Assembly: GCA_026770025.1 (NCBI GenBank)
Contig: JAMXDE010000011.1
Location: forward strand, 744,001 to 808,000
DNA: 64,000 nt
Origin: Craspedostauros australis
Lineage: Eukaryota; Bacillariophyta; Bacillariophyceae; Mastogloiales; Achnanthaceae
Reading direction: 5' to 3'
Shown: positions 20,559-31,159 of the stretch, in pieces
How positions within the stretch are numbered: the stretch's first letter is position 1
Layout: each line of letters opens with the position of its first letter
Translations under genes and position numbers: made by a program
Notes under the pieces: generated by a model
What the model was told of the DNA's origin: nothing
Databases searched by the model: none
The model's input: only the letters and a program-made list of their open reading frames with translations

Positions 20559-23156
20559 ATGACGCCACCAAGGAAACGAGCCCCTCGCTTCTTGAAAAAG
20601 GGAGTCGACGCCAAGCTCCTCATCCGTGAGCTTGCAGCTGATCCCAACTTGTGGATGTGGGAGCCTCGCCACATCCGAGACAAGTATCCGACCCTCGCAA
20701 AGTATCCAGCAAAGAACTTCATCAAAGGGTATGTGATGCTGAAGAAAACGCTCGTGAAGAACAAGATCTTCTTTGGTAAGTCAACTCCAATGCAGGCAAC
20801 GTGTGGGCCCGACCACTCGGTGGACACATTCGTTTGGGGTGGTGGCGATTGCCCTGTTGCATTTCTTGTCCTCAAACTTTGCTTTGATCATGCTGCACAA
20901 ACACATCACAACTCACAAGCAACCACTCGATCTCTTCATCTGTTTGCTTTTGTGAGGGTGTTGGCAGCAAATGGACGCTTCAATCCAGACGCATCAGGTA
21001 ACTTGGCCATGCATCTTCGCCCCATCGATGAGCCAGAGGGCTTCGACAACACAAAGCCCTCGAAATCTCCTCCTGCAAAGTCCGTCGCAGAAACCACAAC
21101 AACACCCACAATGACAGCACTCTCCGAAAACGCTGCCACCAACACAGACAAGAGCTGCCATGGAGAAGGGGATCAAAACCCATCTTCGCAAATGGCATCA
21201 AGCACCAATGGGTCGGTCCCAAATGTTGCCTTCCTCAATGATGACTGGGCCATGGGCGACTTTGGCGAGGAAATTTCATCAGTGTTTGGTCGAGAAATGG
21301 ACTTCGATGATGACATTGAAGTTGTGGGCATGACAGGCCCTCCACCATACAACTCACTGACAGCAAGATATGGTCATTTCTTTGACATGGCCGAGAACTC
21401 TCGCGTCGCCCAGTTCTCTTCCGTCCCAACACATGTGGACGTCTTCTACACTACGCAATTGTGGAGGCCGAAGGGAGAGGCATTCCGGATGATCAGCATC
21501 GACTTCTACATGCCTGCAGCCACCATCCAGCAGGATACACAGCTGACCATTCAATATCGCGAAGTGGGTGGGGTGCCTCGGCCCTTTGTGGTGCTGAAGT
21601 ATCGGCCTCCAGTGGCCATTGGGGCAAAGGGGGGTATTGCAAAGGCCATTTGCAACCTTCAGGCGACCCACTTCGTCGACGCAGCACAGAAGGCACAAGC
21701 ACACGACCTGCAAATGCAGAAGGCCGGTTTTGCAAAGGGGCACTGGTGCGAAATGCTCGTGCCGATGCCTTTTGCTATCGACACCATGTTCTGCCCATCC
21801 GCTTGCGGCACGCTGGGGGGCGTTGTCTGGCTCAATCATGTGATGCCAGACAACAATGGGCAACCACGTAAAGTCCTCATCTTGTCGACGAGGGTGAAGG
21901 AGAAGACAACGACTGTGGGAATGACGTGCAAGTTTTCAAAAATGCACGCACTTGGTTTCAACTCAGGCGGAACCAATGCCATCGACAAAGGGGCCAAGTC
22001 ACAAATGCTACCTTCACAGTCACACAGAATCCCCCAATACACGGACAACAACAGCAACTCCAGCAACCCGCCATCTGCCAGCAATGCCCAGAAGGTGACC
22101 CCATGGCCACAACCCTTACAACCCAGGAGCCCAATGGGCAGCCGCATTCAATCACGCTTCCGATCGGCAAGAACGACAAAGAATCTCCGCACCTTTGGAG
22201 CACGCAACATGCTTCATGGAGACGATCAATCAGTCACGACGCAGGTGACTCAGGTGTTGGAAGCCCAACTCGAATGCCAGGTTGAGAGGGTGGCCGAACT
22301 TGAGCTGAGGGTGGCACTGCGAAAGCAGGCTGCCAGAGAAAGGGCAGAGCTGAGACGGCAAGGACAGCTCAACCAGAGCCGTCCGGGAATGGTGGTGACT
22401 GGCGGTACAGCTTCTGACGAGGCTGCCAGAAACCTTCCTGATGGCGTCTTCAACAAAATGGACGACCTCACCAGACCGTATTTCGTAAAGGGCCCAGGAT
22501 CAGTCCAGCACCCGGCAATGATGCAGAATGGTCAGACTGGGACGGGCAACATGCACTCGACGAATCCGCAGCAACTCAGCACAGGACAGATCCTTCCGCA
22601 CGGACGGGAGGAAGGAATATCGGCAACAACAACAGCTCAGATGTCTCCTCCACCAACACGAGATGTTGATCCATGTGAAGGAATGCTGGTCCTTGCGGAC
22701 CAAGCCAACAAACTGACAGAGGCAGCAGCGGTGGGAGCAGCAGCAGCAGAAGCAACCAACCTTGCAACTGCAACAACCACCATCACAGCGGGGTCCACAG
22801 CTGTAAATACGAATCAGAATCCGGAAGGAGAGAATGTGAGGCAATCCGCAGGCAGTGCAGGCGCTCAGATGACCAGTCAGGAGGCGCCAAACCAACCTGA
22901 AGGCGGAGGGGATGGGCCAACAACCAACTACTCCTTGGTCGAAGATGTTGAGATAGTGCAGGACCCAACAGCACCATTGAATGCTGCAGAAGCACCATTG
23001 AATGTTGATGAAGCACCATTGAATGTTGATGAGGCACCATTGAATGTTGACGAGGCACCATTGAATGTTGACGAGGCAATGGACATGACCGGAGATGGAG
23101 AGAGGCAGGGTGACAATGGAGGCAGTGACGGAAACGAGCATGACACAACAAACTAA
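20559..23156 (+). CDS. 801-aa protein of unknown function next to a Harbinger transposase
   Basis: Two exons, 20559-20775 and 20968-23156, joined in phase across a 192-base GT-AG intron. The intron has no in-frame stop, so retention would add 64 residues. The first 72 residues are basic and helical, with LWMWEPRHIRDKYPTLAKYP and NFIKGYVMLKKTL, and could bind DNA. After an acidic linker (residues about 80-200) comes an ordered domain (about 200-400) with WLNHVMPDNNGQ and CKFSKMHALGFNS. Then follow a Gln/Asn/Ser-rich region, a coiled-coil-like segment (ECQVERVAELELRVALRKQA), an Ala/Thr-rich stretch, and five APLN(V/A)(D/A)E heptads near the C-terminus. I do not recognise the family. Position and divergent orientation suggest a second gene of the same transposon, but a host gene is equally possible. 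Confidence 0.7.
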   Translation: MTPPRKRAPRFLKKGVDAKLLIRELAADPNLWMWEPRHIRDKYPTLAKYPAKNFIKGYVMLKKTLVKNKIFFGKSTPMQATCGPDHSVDTFVWGGGDCPVAFLVLKLCFDHAAQTHHNSQATTRSLHLFAFVRVLAANGRFNPDASGNLAMHLRPIDEPEGFDNTKPSKSPPAKSVAETTTTPTMTALSENAATNTDKSCHGEGDQNPSSQMASSTNGSVPNVAFLNDDWAMGDFGEEISSVFGREMDFDDDIEVVGMTGPPPYNSLTARYGHFFDMAENSRVAQFSSVPTHVDVFYTTQLWRPKGEAFRMISIDFYMPAATIQQDTQLTIQYREVGGVPRPFVVLKYRPPVAIGAKGGIAKAICNLQATHFVDAAQKAQAHDLQMQKAGFAKGHWCEMLVPMPFAIDTMFCPSACGTLGGVVWLNHVMPDNNGQPRKVLILSTRVKEKTTTVGMTCKFSKMHALGFNSGGTNAIDKGAKSQMLPSQSHRIPQYTDNNSNSSNPPSASNAQKVTPWPQPLQPRSPMGSRIQSRFRSARTTKNLRTFGARNMLHGDDQSVTTQVTQVLEAQLECQVERVAELELRVALRKQAARERAELRRQGQLNQSRPGMVVTGGTASDEAARNLPDGVFNKMDDLTRPYFVKGPGSVQHPAMMQNGQTGTGNMHSTNPQQLSTGQILPHGREEGISATTTAQMSPPPTRDVDPCEGMLVLADQANKLTEAAAVGAAAAEATNLATATTTITAGSTAVNTNQNPEGENVRQSAGSAGAQMTSQEAPNQPEGGGDGPTTNYSLVEDVEIVQDPTAPLNAAEAPLNVDEAPLNVDEAPLNVDEAPLNVDEAMDMTGDGERQGDNGGSDGNEHDTTN
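20776..20967 (+). other. Stop-free intron, length divisible by three
   Basis: GTAAGT donor at 20776 and TTGGCAG acceptor ending at 20967, with a C/T-rich tract before it. The intron is 192 bases and open in the frame of the flanking exons. Confidence 0.6.
22971..23075 (+). repeat. 21-bp repeat encoding five seven-residue units
   Basis: GCACCATTGAATGTTGATGA-type units start at 22971, 22992, 23013, 23034 and 23055 within the coding sequence and encode APLNVDE (first unit APLNAAE). Confidence 0.95.
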
Positions 23157-24712
23157 GCAGCAACCACGTGAGAAATAGATACACACCTTTGAAGAATCTA
23201 TTGTGGATGTAGTGTGCTCATGATAGTCGGAACAAACGAGGAAGTACTGAATGGTTGATTTGTACCACAAGAAGAATGACATTGTGTGGGTAGTGGGAGA
23301 GTAGAAGGAAGCACAAGTTGGCCATGACAATGAGGAATGTCCGGACAACACACACGATCAGGCGACAGGGTGTAAAAGTCAAAAATGGAGCCACGAATCT
23401 GGGTTTTGCATAAATCAGGATGATTGTGCAAACAACTGACAGGAAGAAGGCTGAAAGATGGCAAATTTTCAGTTTGGTTTTTGACTTTTGGACTGTAGAT
23501 TATGGAAGAAACTGTTGTTGCCTTATCATGGGAAATGCAAAATTACCGTCTTTCCCCCCCCCCCCCCATGAACGATGCGGAATTTCAGCGACTTGGAACC
23601 TGCTCAGGGTCCCAAACAAACAACCCTGCTCGCATCGTTCACTCGCCTCACTTTTGTGTGGGATGAAACCGACCTTGCGAGGGTCGGACACTCGTCGGTT
23701 GGCTTCACATGACTCTGCGTCATGCGGAAGCACCAGGGTTGCGCTGAGGAATGTCGTAGATGGCTGATGGCCGAGTGCAACAAATCACAATGCAGCGCCC
23801 ATGCATGTACTCCACCAGACTCCTGGTGTTCGCTCTGCCAGTAATCGGCATGGGAATGTCGGGATGCTTCGAGAAGGAACAGGTTAGGACCTCTGTGCTT
23901 GTCTTATCATATGAGCTGCAAGTACATACAGCACGAGTATGGGCGCCAGCAGAGGAAAAAAGTAATCTCCGACATCCACAAAGGTTGAAAGTGTTCTGAT
24001 GACTCTGTTCCAGCGAACTCGAATAGCGGACAGCGTGGGTGCGACACTCGAACAAGCAGATGAACTGTTTGCGCTTGCATGAATCGCTGAGCCAGCGCCG
24101 AGTGTTTGCTTCCCCTAATTTCACCTCGCACGTACATGTACGACGATGCACACAAGCATGGGTGACTGCAACGGGGAGACTTTCAAGCGCAGAAGGCCTG
24201 TTGGATGCCAAACGGAACGATACGACTTGCTCGGCACCGTCTACTCTACTCCATCTCGCTTGAGACCAACTCTGACAGTCATTGTCGTCGTGAACACCGG
24301 ACGAGCTACTAGTATGTTGTGGTGGAATACTCTGCTGGCTACGATATGTATCATGTATTGGCATTATGCATACCTTGTGCGTGCTCGTGGCGCACGTGTC
24401 GCGTACGATTTGTACTTGTTGTATGGTGACTATCCCGAAGAGCTGCTTCGAGAGTGTGAAGTGCAGGACCCCAGGCTGCATGGCTTGTGCGAGTATCTCA
24501 AGCAGGGATGAGAGTCGAGTGTGGAACATGCCAGGCACCGCGTCTCTCTCGTGCTCACATGGTACAAGACCATCGGCATCTCCGTAGCGGCTTTATGTCA
24601 TCAGACTCAAGCCTCAGGCCTTCACGTTGTGATGCCATGATATGAGGAAACATGGACACTGCCGGGTTGTCAGCCCCACCCCTGGGGCCTCCTGTGCCTG
24701 GTCGTACTTGGC
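23157..24712. other. Intergenic, 1.55 kb
   Basis: Apart from the C-run and hairpin cluster listed separately, I see no supported gene. A 272-codon open frame on the minus strand (23720-24538) has no recognisable domain and is treated as chance. Confidence 0.5.
23554..23724. other. C14 homopolymer followed by three perfect hairpins, one with a nested stem
   Basis: Fourteen C residues (23554-23567) are followed by GAACGATGCG (23570-23579) pairing with CGCATCGTTC (23631-23640), with an inner CAGGGT/ACCCTG stem. Next come CCGACC/GGTCGG (23669-23687) and CATGAC/GTCATG (23708-23724). Such a run of perfect arms in 170 bases suggests a structured RNA, a miniature element or a transposon end. The type cannot be decided from sequence. 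Confidence 0.55.
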
Positions 24713-26119
24713 TCACATGAGCCATTTCAGCTGCTTGCATTCCCGCAGTGCCTGACTGGTCTTCTTGCGCGCTTCGACCATCGTCAGCACGTAGTATCTG
24801 TCCGTGGCCTTGTCGAGCTTGATGAAGCGGCCTCCGTACTTGTAGACGTGATCCACGATGGCTCTGCTGAGGTCCGTCTTGGCGGTCTTGGCCTCGATAT
24901 TTCTGTAGCTTTGCTTCATATCACTGACGACCTGTCGGTATCGCTTGTTGCCGGGGTGGTGATTGGAGCGTCCGCCTCTGCCGCAGAGGACGTCCTCCTC
25001 GCGCACATCGTCGATGAAGTAGTCGCAATCCCTTGGCATGGGTGCGTTCGCGGCGTCCTTCGCCGTTCTGAGCATCTCTGTCAGTGACGATCGAATGCCC
25101 GCTTGTGGCTTGCTAGCTGACGCAGTGTCAGAAAACGAGCCGATAGACCTTGAGCTGGTGGGCGTGGCCTTGGCGAAGGCGTTGCGAGGCAACTGACTCG
25201 CGCTTGTATTTGTGGCCATAGAACCGTTGCTGATCCTTCGCGTAAACGCGGTCGAGAGATCGATGGAATTGACAGGCTTGAGGAGCTGAAGTCGGGAGGC
25301 GGCCAGATCCGATGTTCTTGACAGGCGTTGGCGAAGATACGCGGATGGTGTCAACGGGGCTGACAGCACTCCAGCCGGCGCCGCTGCGGGCGGTTCCCCT
25401 GCTTGTACCGTTGTGAATCCTGGTGTGCTTGTGACGCTCGGTGGGAGCGCCATGCCAACTGCGCTATTGCGACTTGCCATCAAGGTCGAAATTAGGTTGC
25501 TCGAGGCCAACGACTGCGGGAGGGGTGAAGACACGGCCAAGCCTGGGGATGGCACGGCGGCGGCTGGCAGGGCCGAGATCAACGGCCGGTTCATGGCCAC
25601 CACTGGGGGCATTGCCATGTTGATGGGCGTGAGTCCACCTGGCACGGTACCTGCCGGGGTTGGAATGGGCGTGGCGACGGTGATGACATGTGCCAGCTGG
25701 GGATGCGAGGCAGTGCCAAGATTGACAATACTCGCCGTTTCGTGTCGATGTGGGTGAGCTTGCGCTTGCGCCTGTGCCTGTGCCTGAGCTTGCACCTGGG
25801 CTTGCACCTGAGCTTGTACATGAGCTTGCACTTGCAAGTCATGCTGTCTTTGCTGATGCCCAAGAATAACTGGCGATGCTCTCAGCTGAGCTGCCGCGAT
25901 GAGAGCATTCCTGTTGGTGTGCGCCAATGGTCCGAGGACATGCTGAGTACCGCGCGGCAAGCCGATCGCGTCAACGGCGGTCACCGCACCGATCGGTGCG
26001 CCCGTGGCCACAGCCAAAGTTGCTCCGCTGAGAGTTGCGGGGGTGGGATGGGACACCAAAGACATGTGCCCGAACTGGTCGGCGGCGAATGTTGGTGGAA
26101 CTGGAACCATGATCGACAT
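24713..26119 (-). CDS. Protein with C-terminal LCGRGG (DUF6824-like) diatom domain
   Basis: Single exon, 468 residues from the ATG at 26119. The N-terminal 350 residues are low complexity: Ala/Pro/Thr/Ser-rich with a Gln-Ala repeat (VQAQVQAQAQAQAQ, about residues 95-115). The C-terminal ~95 residues contain the conserved block EEDVLCGRGGRSNHHPGNKR, then DLSRAIVDHVYKYGGRFIK and EARKKTSQALRE. This domain (Pfam DUF6824, from memory) is strongly expanded in diatoms, often with acidic or low-complexity partners, and is suspected to act in regulation; its biochemistry is unknown to me. The frame stays open for 140 codons upstream of the chosen ATG, but that part reads like 5' UTR. Confidence 0.88.
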   Translation of the reverse strand: MSIMVPVPPTFAADQFGHMSLVSHPTPATLSGATLAVATGAPIGAVTAVDAIGLPRGTQHVLGPLAHTNRNALIAAAQLRASPVILGHQQRQHDLQVQAHVQAQVQAQVQAQAQAQAQAQAHPHRHETASIVNLGTASHPQLAHVITVATPIPTPAGTVPGGLTPINMAMPPVVAMNRPLISALPAAAVPSPGLAVSSPLPQSLASSNLISTLMASRNSAVGMALPPSVTSTPGFTTVQAGEPPAAAPAGVLSAPLTPSAYLRQRLSRTSDLAASRLQLLKPVNSIDLSTAFTRRISNGSMATNTSASQLPRNAFAKATPTSSRSIGSFSDTASASKPQAGIRSSLTEMLRTAKDAANAPMPRDCDYFIDDVREEDVLCGRGGRSNHHPGNKRYRQVVSDMKQSYRNIEAKTAKTDLSRAIVDHVYKYGGRFIKLDKATDRYYVLTMVEARKKTSQALRECKQLKWLM

Positions 26120-26810
26120 CTCGTGGAGGGTGTTGCTGTGCTTTGGCTTTTGCTGGATTAAGACTTTTGCGGTGTCTTTTCGGTGTGGTACGTATCGTGG
26201 GTTATGCTGAGTGTCTGTGTGTGTTTGGTGGCGAACTAAAATTGTGTCTATGACCAGGTGTGTGTCCACTCCGCTCTCTTGGCTGACCTCCTTGACTTCC
26301 TTCCGTGCTTTCGTTGTGTTCGATTTGTTTTCTTCATCCCCTTGCACGAGTATTCCTGGTTTGCCCAACTGCCCGCTTTTCTCTCTTGTCCTGTCACGGT
26401 TTTTCCTTCCGTGGTGCCGCGGTCGTCGTGTTGTGCGAGGTACAGTACGTACATTTCCTACTGTGGTACCTACAGCGTGTATCTTGAATAATGTGGTTGT
26501 GTTTCTCTGCCTCTCTTGTGTGTGGCGATTCCGCACTGGTATTGTTTCGCGATGGCAACTCCCTTTTTCTGGCGTCGGCCATCATCTGGGGTGAGGATCT
26601 GTGGGCCGGAATCGGCGCGGTCGGCGCCTTGCTACCGATGTCGCATTGTGGTATATCAATTTTTGTGCGCTGTATCGTCTTCGCATGTTTCATAAGCATG
26701 CGGGTGACGAACTAAATTAACGAATGCGCAAACAAGCTAGCCCCTTGACATAAGCGGACGAACTGTGGGATGAAGAGATTAAGTGTGGCTTTGGAACGCT
26801 GCACTGAAAC

Positions 26811-26999
26811 ATGCTCAAAATTGCATTGGAGCTTTGCTTTGGACGCAGTTGCTGCGCAATGTGCTGCAATTCCCACAAGATGGGGCCTGTGATGAGCACC
26901 CGTTTCTGCCTCTCCTGCGAGCTGCCCCTATGTTACGAGGTGCAAATCGCATACGGGTATGGCCGTGCGCCATTGGTTTCTGTCTTGATAACACAGTGA
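26811..26999 (+). pseudogene. piggyBac-like transposase zinc-finger fragment
   Basis: A 62-codon frame with CAMC, about 14 residues, then FCLSCELPLC. This spacing resembles the C-terminal Cys-rich cross-brace finger of piggyBac transposases (CxxC...FCxxCxxPLC). The distal Cys/His of that finger and the whole catalytic domain are missing, and a TGA precedes the ATG by two codons. If real, it is a relic of a DNA transposon. Confidence 0.3.
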
Positions 27000-27961
27000 G
27001 ACTGAATTGATTAAGGCAGGAGCGACTGTCATACCCTCCCCCACACCGAATCTAGCAAAAAGAAGAGCGTATCTGCCAAATCAATCGCCACCACGCTCAC
27101 CAAAGCAGTGCTCTTGCCTAACGTGACTGTGCAAACTAATACTACGATGGAGAGCGAAATTTGCCCCTCCGTGTTGGCAATACCACTGGCAGAGCTCCAT
27201 CAATTATAGCAGTCGCAGTGATGTTTTGTGTGTCTGCGTCTTCGTCTGCTCCTGCGTCTGTGTCTGTGTGTTTGTTGGTGAGAGGAAATCAGCACCTGCC
27301 TGCCACAATCCTTTAGTCGTCGACGGCTTGCTCCGTGCGGTCCAAACTATGCTCATACACACGAAAGCGAAACAATACACGCCTGAAAATCACACGAAGC
27401 CGCATTCGCATTCGCAACCGCAACGAATAAATCCCTGTCGAGATGTGGCCGTTCCGCGGTTCCGATTCTTGCGATTGTACGTACTACCACTCGGACGAAC
27501 CCCCAGCTGTTTCGTTTGGCTTCCGACCAATGCTGTATGCAAGAATGACGTTTAACAAGCTGACTCTTCCTTCTTGCCCACGGTTATGTATTTGTCACGG
27601 ACCACAGCACGGCTTCCGCAGTGGAAGGTATCTCTTGTTCCACGGGGAGATAAGAGAGACTTTTTTACTTCCTCTGTGGTCATTTGGCGTAAAAAGGGTG
27701 TGCGTGAGACATACTATGAATGTCTTCGTCGCACATTTAGTCTGTCAAGCCACGACACATCCTTGATGTCAGTCGGTCGTTGTTGTTGTTCTCCCATCAA
27801 GGATCTGCTATTTTTGTGAGCAGGGTGGCCGGGCAGGCGAAGCCTCGGTACCGTGTCGATTGTCGATGGCTGTTCTTCGTGGTGGACACGCACCCACAAC
27901 ACAGAATCCTATCCAGCACAACCAAACCAGCTCTGTTGACAATGCATGCTGTGCGTGTATG

Positions 27962-28002
27962 TACTCGTACTCGTACTCGTACTCGTATTTTTACTCGTAG
28001 AA
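27962..28002. repeat. TACTCG microsatellite
   Basis: Five or so units of ctcgta / tactcg with a short T-run, within the gene-poor stretch. Confidence 0.85.
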
Positions 28003-30828
28003 TCTGTACTCCACCGACATTCAGGCTACGATTGGTTTATTTCGAGTTCCTTGTGGCATCGTGCACACGCCATGAAAAAACAACAGACTCACTTGCGGGT
28101 AGAGAGACGACCCGCACCAACGTCGTGCCCAAAACACCGAAACATGATAGACAAAAAGATCGCTGGGACGATTTCGGAGAACTGCTTTCCCATTGCGTGG
28201 TTCATGACTTGCGATTGCCCAAAGCTCCTGGCATACCCATACCATCCTCATCGCCCACACTCCACTTGCGAATTCAGTTGCTCCTTCTGTCACTGACAAT
28301 GGAATGTAGTGCTGCCTTCACTCGTGGGTGCTGGATCAGCTTGTATTCACAGTAGGTGGCGCTGCGTGCAGTAAGTTCCCAGAACATCGTCCTGAATCCT
28401 GTGTTATCGCCATGTGACCTATCGTCGAATCTTTGCGTTGGTGGCTCCGTGTTCTGCTCTGGTCAGTTTGTACCCGATCGCGACTGTTCCTCCCTCAGAA
28501 CAGCTACACAGTTGTTCCACCGGTACTCGGGAACACCCTCGCTCGCCACATCTCTCGCTCTTCCGTGCGCATTGTAGACTTCCCCGCTGCCGTGAGATGC
28601 ACACAGCCTATTGCCGCGCGATAGTACTGTGCCTCGGCGATTGCTCCAGAGCAGAGCAGGGTAGAGCAGAGTCGAGTTAAACATTGCATGCGGTTGTAAC
28701 TTTCACGAATGACAGTCGTCGTGAACGTTCTCGCAGATGCTGACACCTAAAATACATTGTAAGTTCGTTTGTTCTAGTCGGAATGAAAGAGACATCATAG
28801 ATTCCAGCGTGGTCCCGTTTGCAATGCTCCACCGTGTTTCCTCTCTCTGGCTCTCTCGCGAGCCTTCGCTGTACGTTTTCGACCTCTCTCGCTCCCTGCT
28901 GTATAATGCAGCCACTTTGACCCCATTCACTCCGACAGGTTAAACTCCCTTGCTTCGTTGACACCCAAGGCATCCGGTTGTCCAACCATCCAACTGTGTT
29001 TACTTTGGTTCACACTCCAACTTGCCGGTCTGCACCGAGAGCAATGATACTCCACGAACCAGCGAGACGACATATTCCCTTCCCGCAAGTGATTGAATTG
29101 TTCGCCCACAAATTTCCTGTTGGGCCTCCTCGCCCGTGTGCGTTACGTGTGGTTGCGTTTCATCCATGCGTGTGTGCCAATGCCAACCGATCGTGATTGA
29201 AGATTTACCCACTTTCTGCGAACAAACCAAACATCCAAAAACTCACTCTTCGCCATAGCAGTCACGAACATTTTTTCGCGTGCCGGGAATGGCGGAGGAG
29301 AACATCGACACTTGGCGAAGCACATTCGTATTGAAGCTGGGCACACTTTTCCACTCTACTCTACTCTGCTCTACTCTACATGAGAGTGAGCTCGTAGTCG
29401 TACAGGTAATTCAGCACCACTCCACAAAGGCTCCACAATGCCTTCATTCAAGCGCACGAGGTAGGAGAAAATCGCAATCACGAGAAAATACCTTCCTTTC
29501 GAAGGTTGTACGATTGTATGATACATAGCCGTAGCATAAATGGCAGAGCAATCTTCCTTTTACTGCACGGCTTCTTGTCACGAAAGCAGGAATCTGGAGA
29601 TCTGCATGGAGTAGGTATATGGCGCATGTAATACAGTCAACGTTCGTGCCAACAAATACTCTGTGAGCAGATAGGTCGTAATCAAATCCCAAAGTAGTCT
29701 GCAATGTTCCAGGAGCATCATGAGTCCTCAACAGAAGCATGCCATAGATCGTACCAAATCACACGATGCCACGAGATGCTACGAAATGCTGTAGTTGCTT
29801 CAAGGTCTTCGGAGGAGTTATTGCCCATGACTATGTCTGGCGTTCCTCGGCAGAGCCCATCGGCGAGACTTCTTTTGCCCTCATCATGTCAGATGTCTGA
29901 GCCGTCTTCACGGGGGCATACCCACACCGCAGCGGCTTCCCTATCTACCCTCTTTCACATTCGAGTAGGGGACATGTGAATAGATTGCACTCGCCATTTA
30001 GTGCTTAAGCCTGTTCATTGAATGCTGGAAGTTCAGGTGTGACAAGCGTGCGCGCCACAATTCCGTAAGCCCTCGTAAGCAGCGGTTCAGATGTTTGAGG
30101 CGCGTGCTATTCTACTATACATTACTTCACAAATGTGCATGTATAGCTCGTATAGTACAGCATTACAGAATGGATCAGCTGTCACGCAATCTCAGTTTTC
30201 AACATCGCCGAAAGGCAAATTGGGTAGAGCAAGTACTCTCTCTCTCTCTTCAGTCAAGCGCAGCAGAGTGCATACAAGTAGCTCGTACGCGCACGAGCAC
30301 TCTGATGTTGGGTGGAGTTGAGCGGAAGACTGCAGAGTGCTTTCTACCAATAGAAAAAAGTTGATTTGTCAGTACCATGCATGTTGTATCCAAACCGCAC
30401 ACGTGGTTCAGACTCTGCATGGCTTCGTATTGTTGAATACACTTCTTCACGTCGCGTCATACTACAGTTCAATGTTGCACGGCATTGCAGTGTATTGCAT
30501 TGCGCTGTGTTGCATTCCATTGTATTCCATTGCATGTTGTTGTTGTTGTTTTCGGTAGGAGTGTTTGACCATACGAGCCTGGCTGAAATCGTCTCCTTGA
30601 TCTTGCTTGGTTTGGTCTTGGTTTGACCCAACCAACCCCTTACATGGTGGTCTTTGAAAATGATGGAAGTGATGCTATGTTGGCCCCACGCTACTGGCAT
30701 TCTCTCCGATACAAATACGACCAAAAGTATGTTTGATCTTACTCCAACTAATGTTTGTACGAGCTATTGGTAGAGAGCTGACAAGTCTCCATCTTGTCTC
30801 CTGACGCAGCAGTCTCTCTTCTATCACG

Positions 30829-30850
30829 CACGCACGCACGCACGCACACG
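30829..30850. repeat. CGCA microsatellite
   Basis: Consecutive CACG/CGCA units followed by cacacgcac. Confidence 0.85.
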
Positions 30851-31159
30851 CACTCCTTGGCTGATGCATTATATGATGTTGGAGGACACCACCTGACAGG
30901 ACCTATGACAAGGCAAACCCCATGTCCTGATCACTGCACGCAATTCTTTAACGGCAACTTGATGGCTGCCATCCTCTCAGGTCGCAAGTTCTAATAAAGC
31001 AATGCGATGCCATCAATATCTTGGCATTACTGTCAGCAATCGCGTATTCAGTGTGCACCTCTGTCGACCGCTCGTCCATCAGAGTGTGCTGGAGTGCCCT
31101 CAAGTGCATCTATCCCTTCTTCATATCATAAGATTTTTCATCTATCATCCGCTATCCAT

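Larger units (their letters stand above)
26120..31159. other. Gene-poor stretch, 5 kb
   Basis: No frame here has a recognisable domain except the small piggyBac-like scrap near 26.8 kb. A short frame at 27443 (MWPFRGSDSCDCTYYHSDEP) could be an exon of an unrecognised gene but cannot be supported. Simple repeats occur at 27962 and 30829, and TAGAGCAGAG-type runs at 28651 and 29352. An unannotated non-coding RNA cannot be excluded. Confidence 0.55.

Noticed and set aside
23720-24538. A 272-codon minus-strand frame
   Set aside because: Cys/Thr/Ser/His-rich without pattern and no recognisable domain; treated as chance.
26120-26536. N-terminal extension of the DUF6824-like gene
   Set aside because: In frame but without a convincing ATG; composition (Thr/Arg/Lys/His) looks like 5' UTR.
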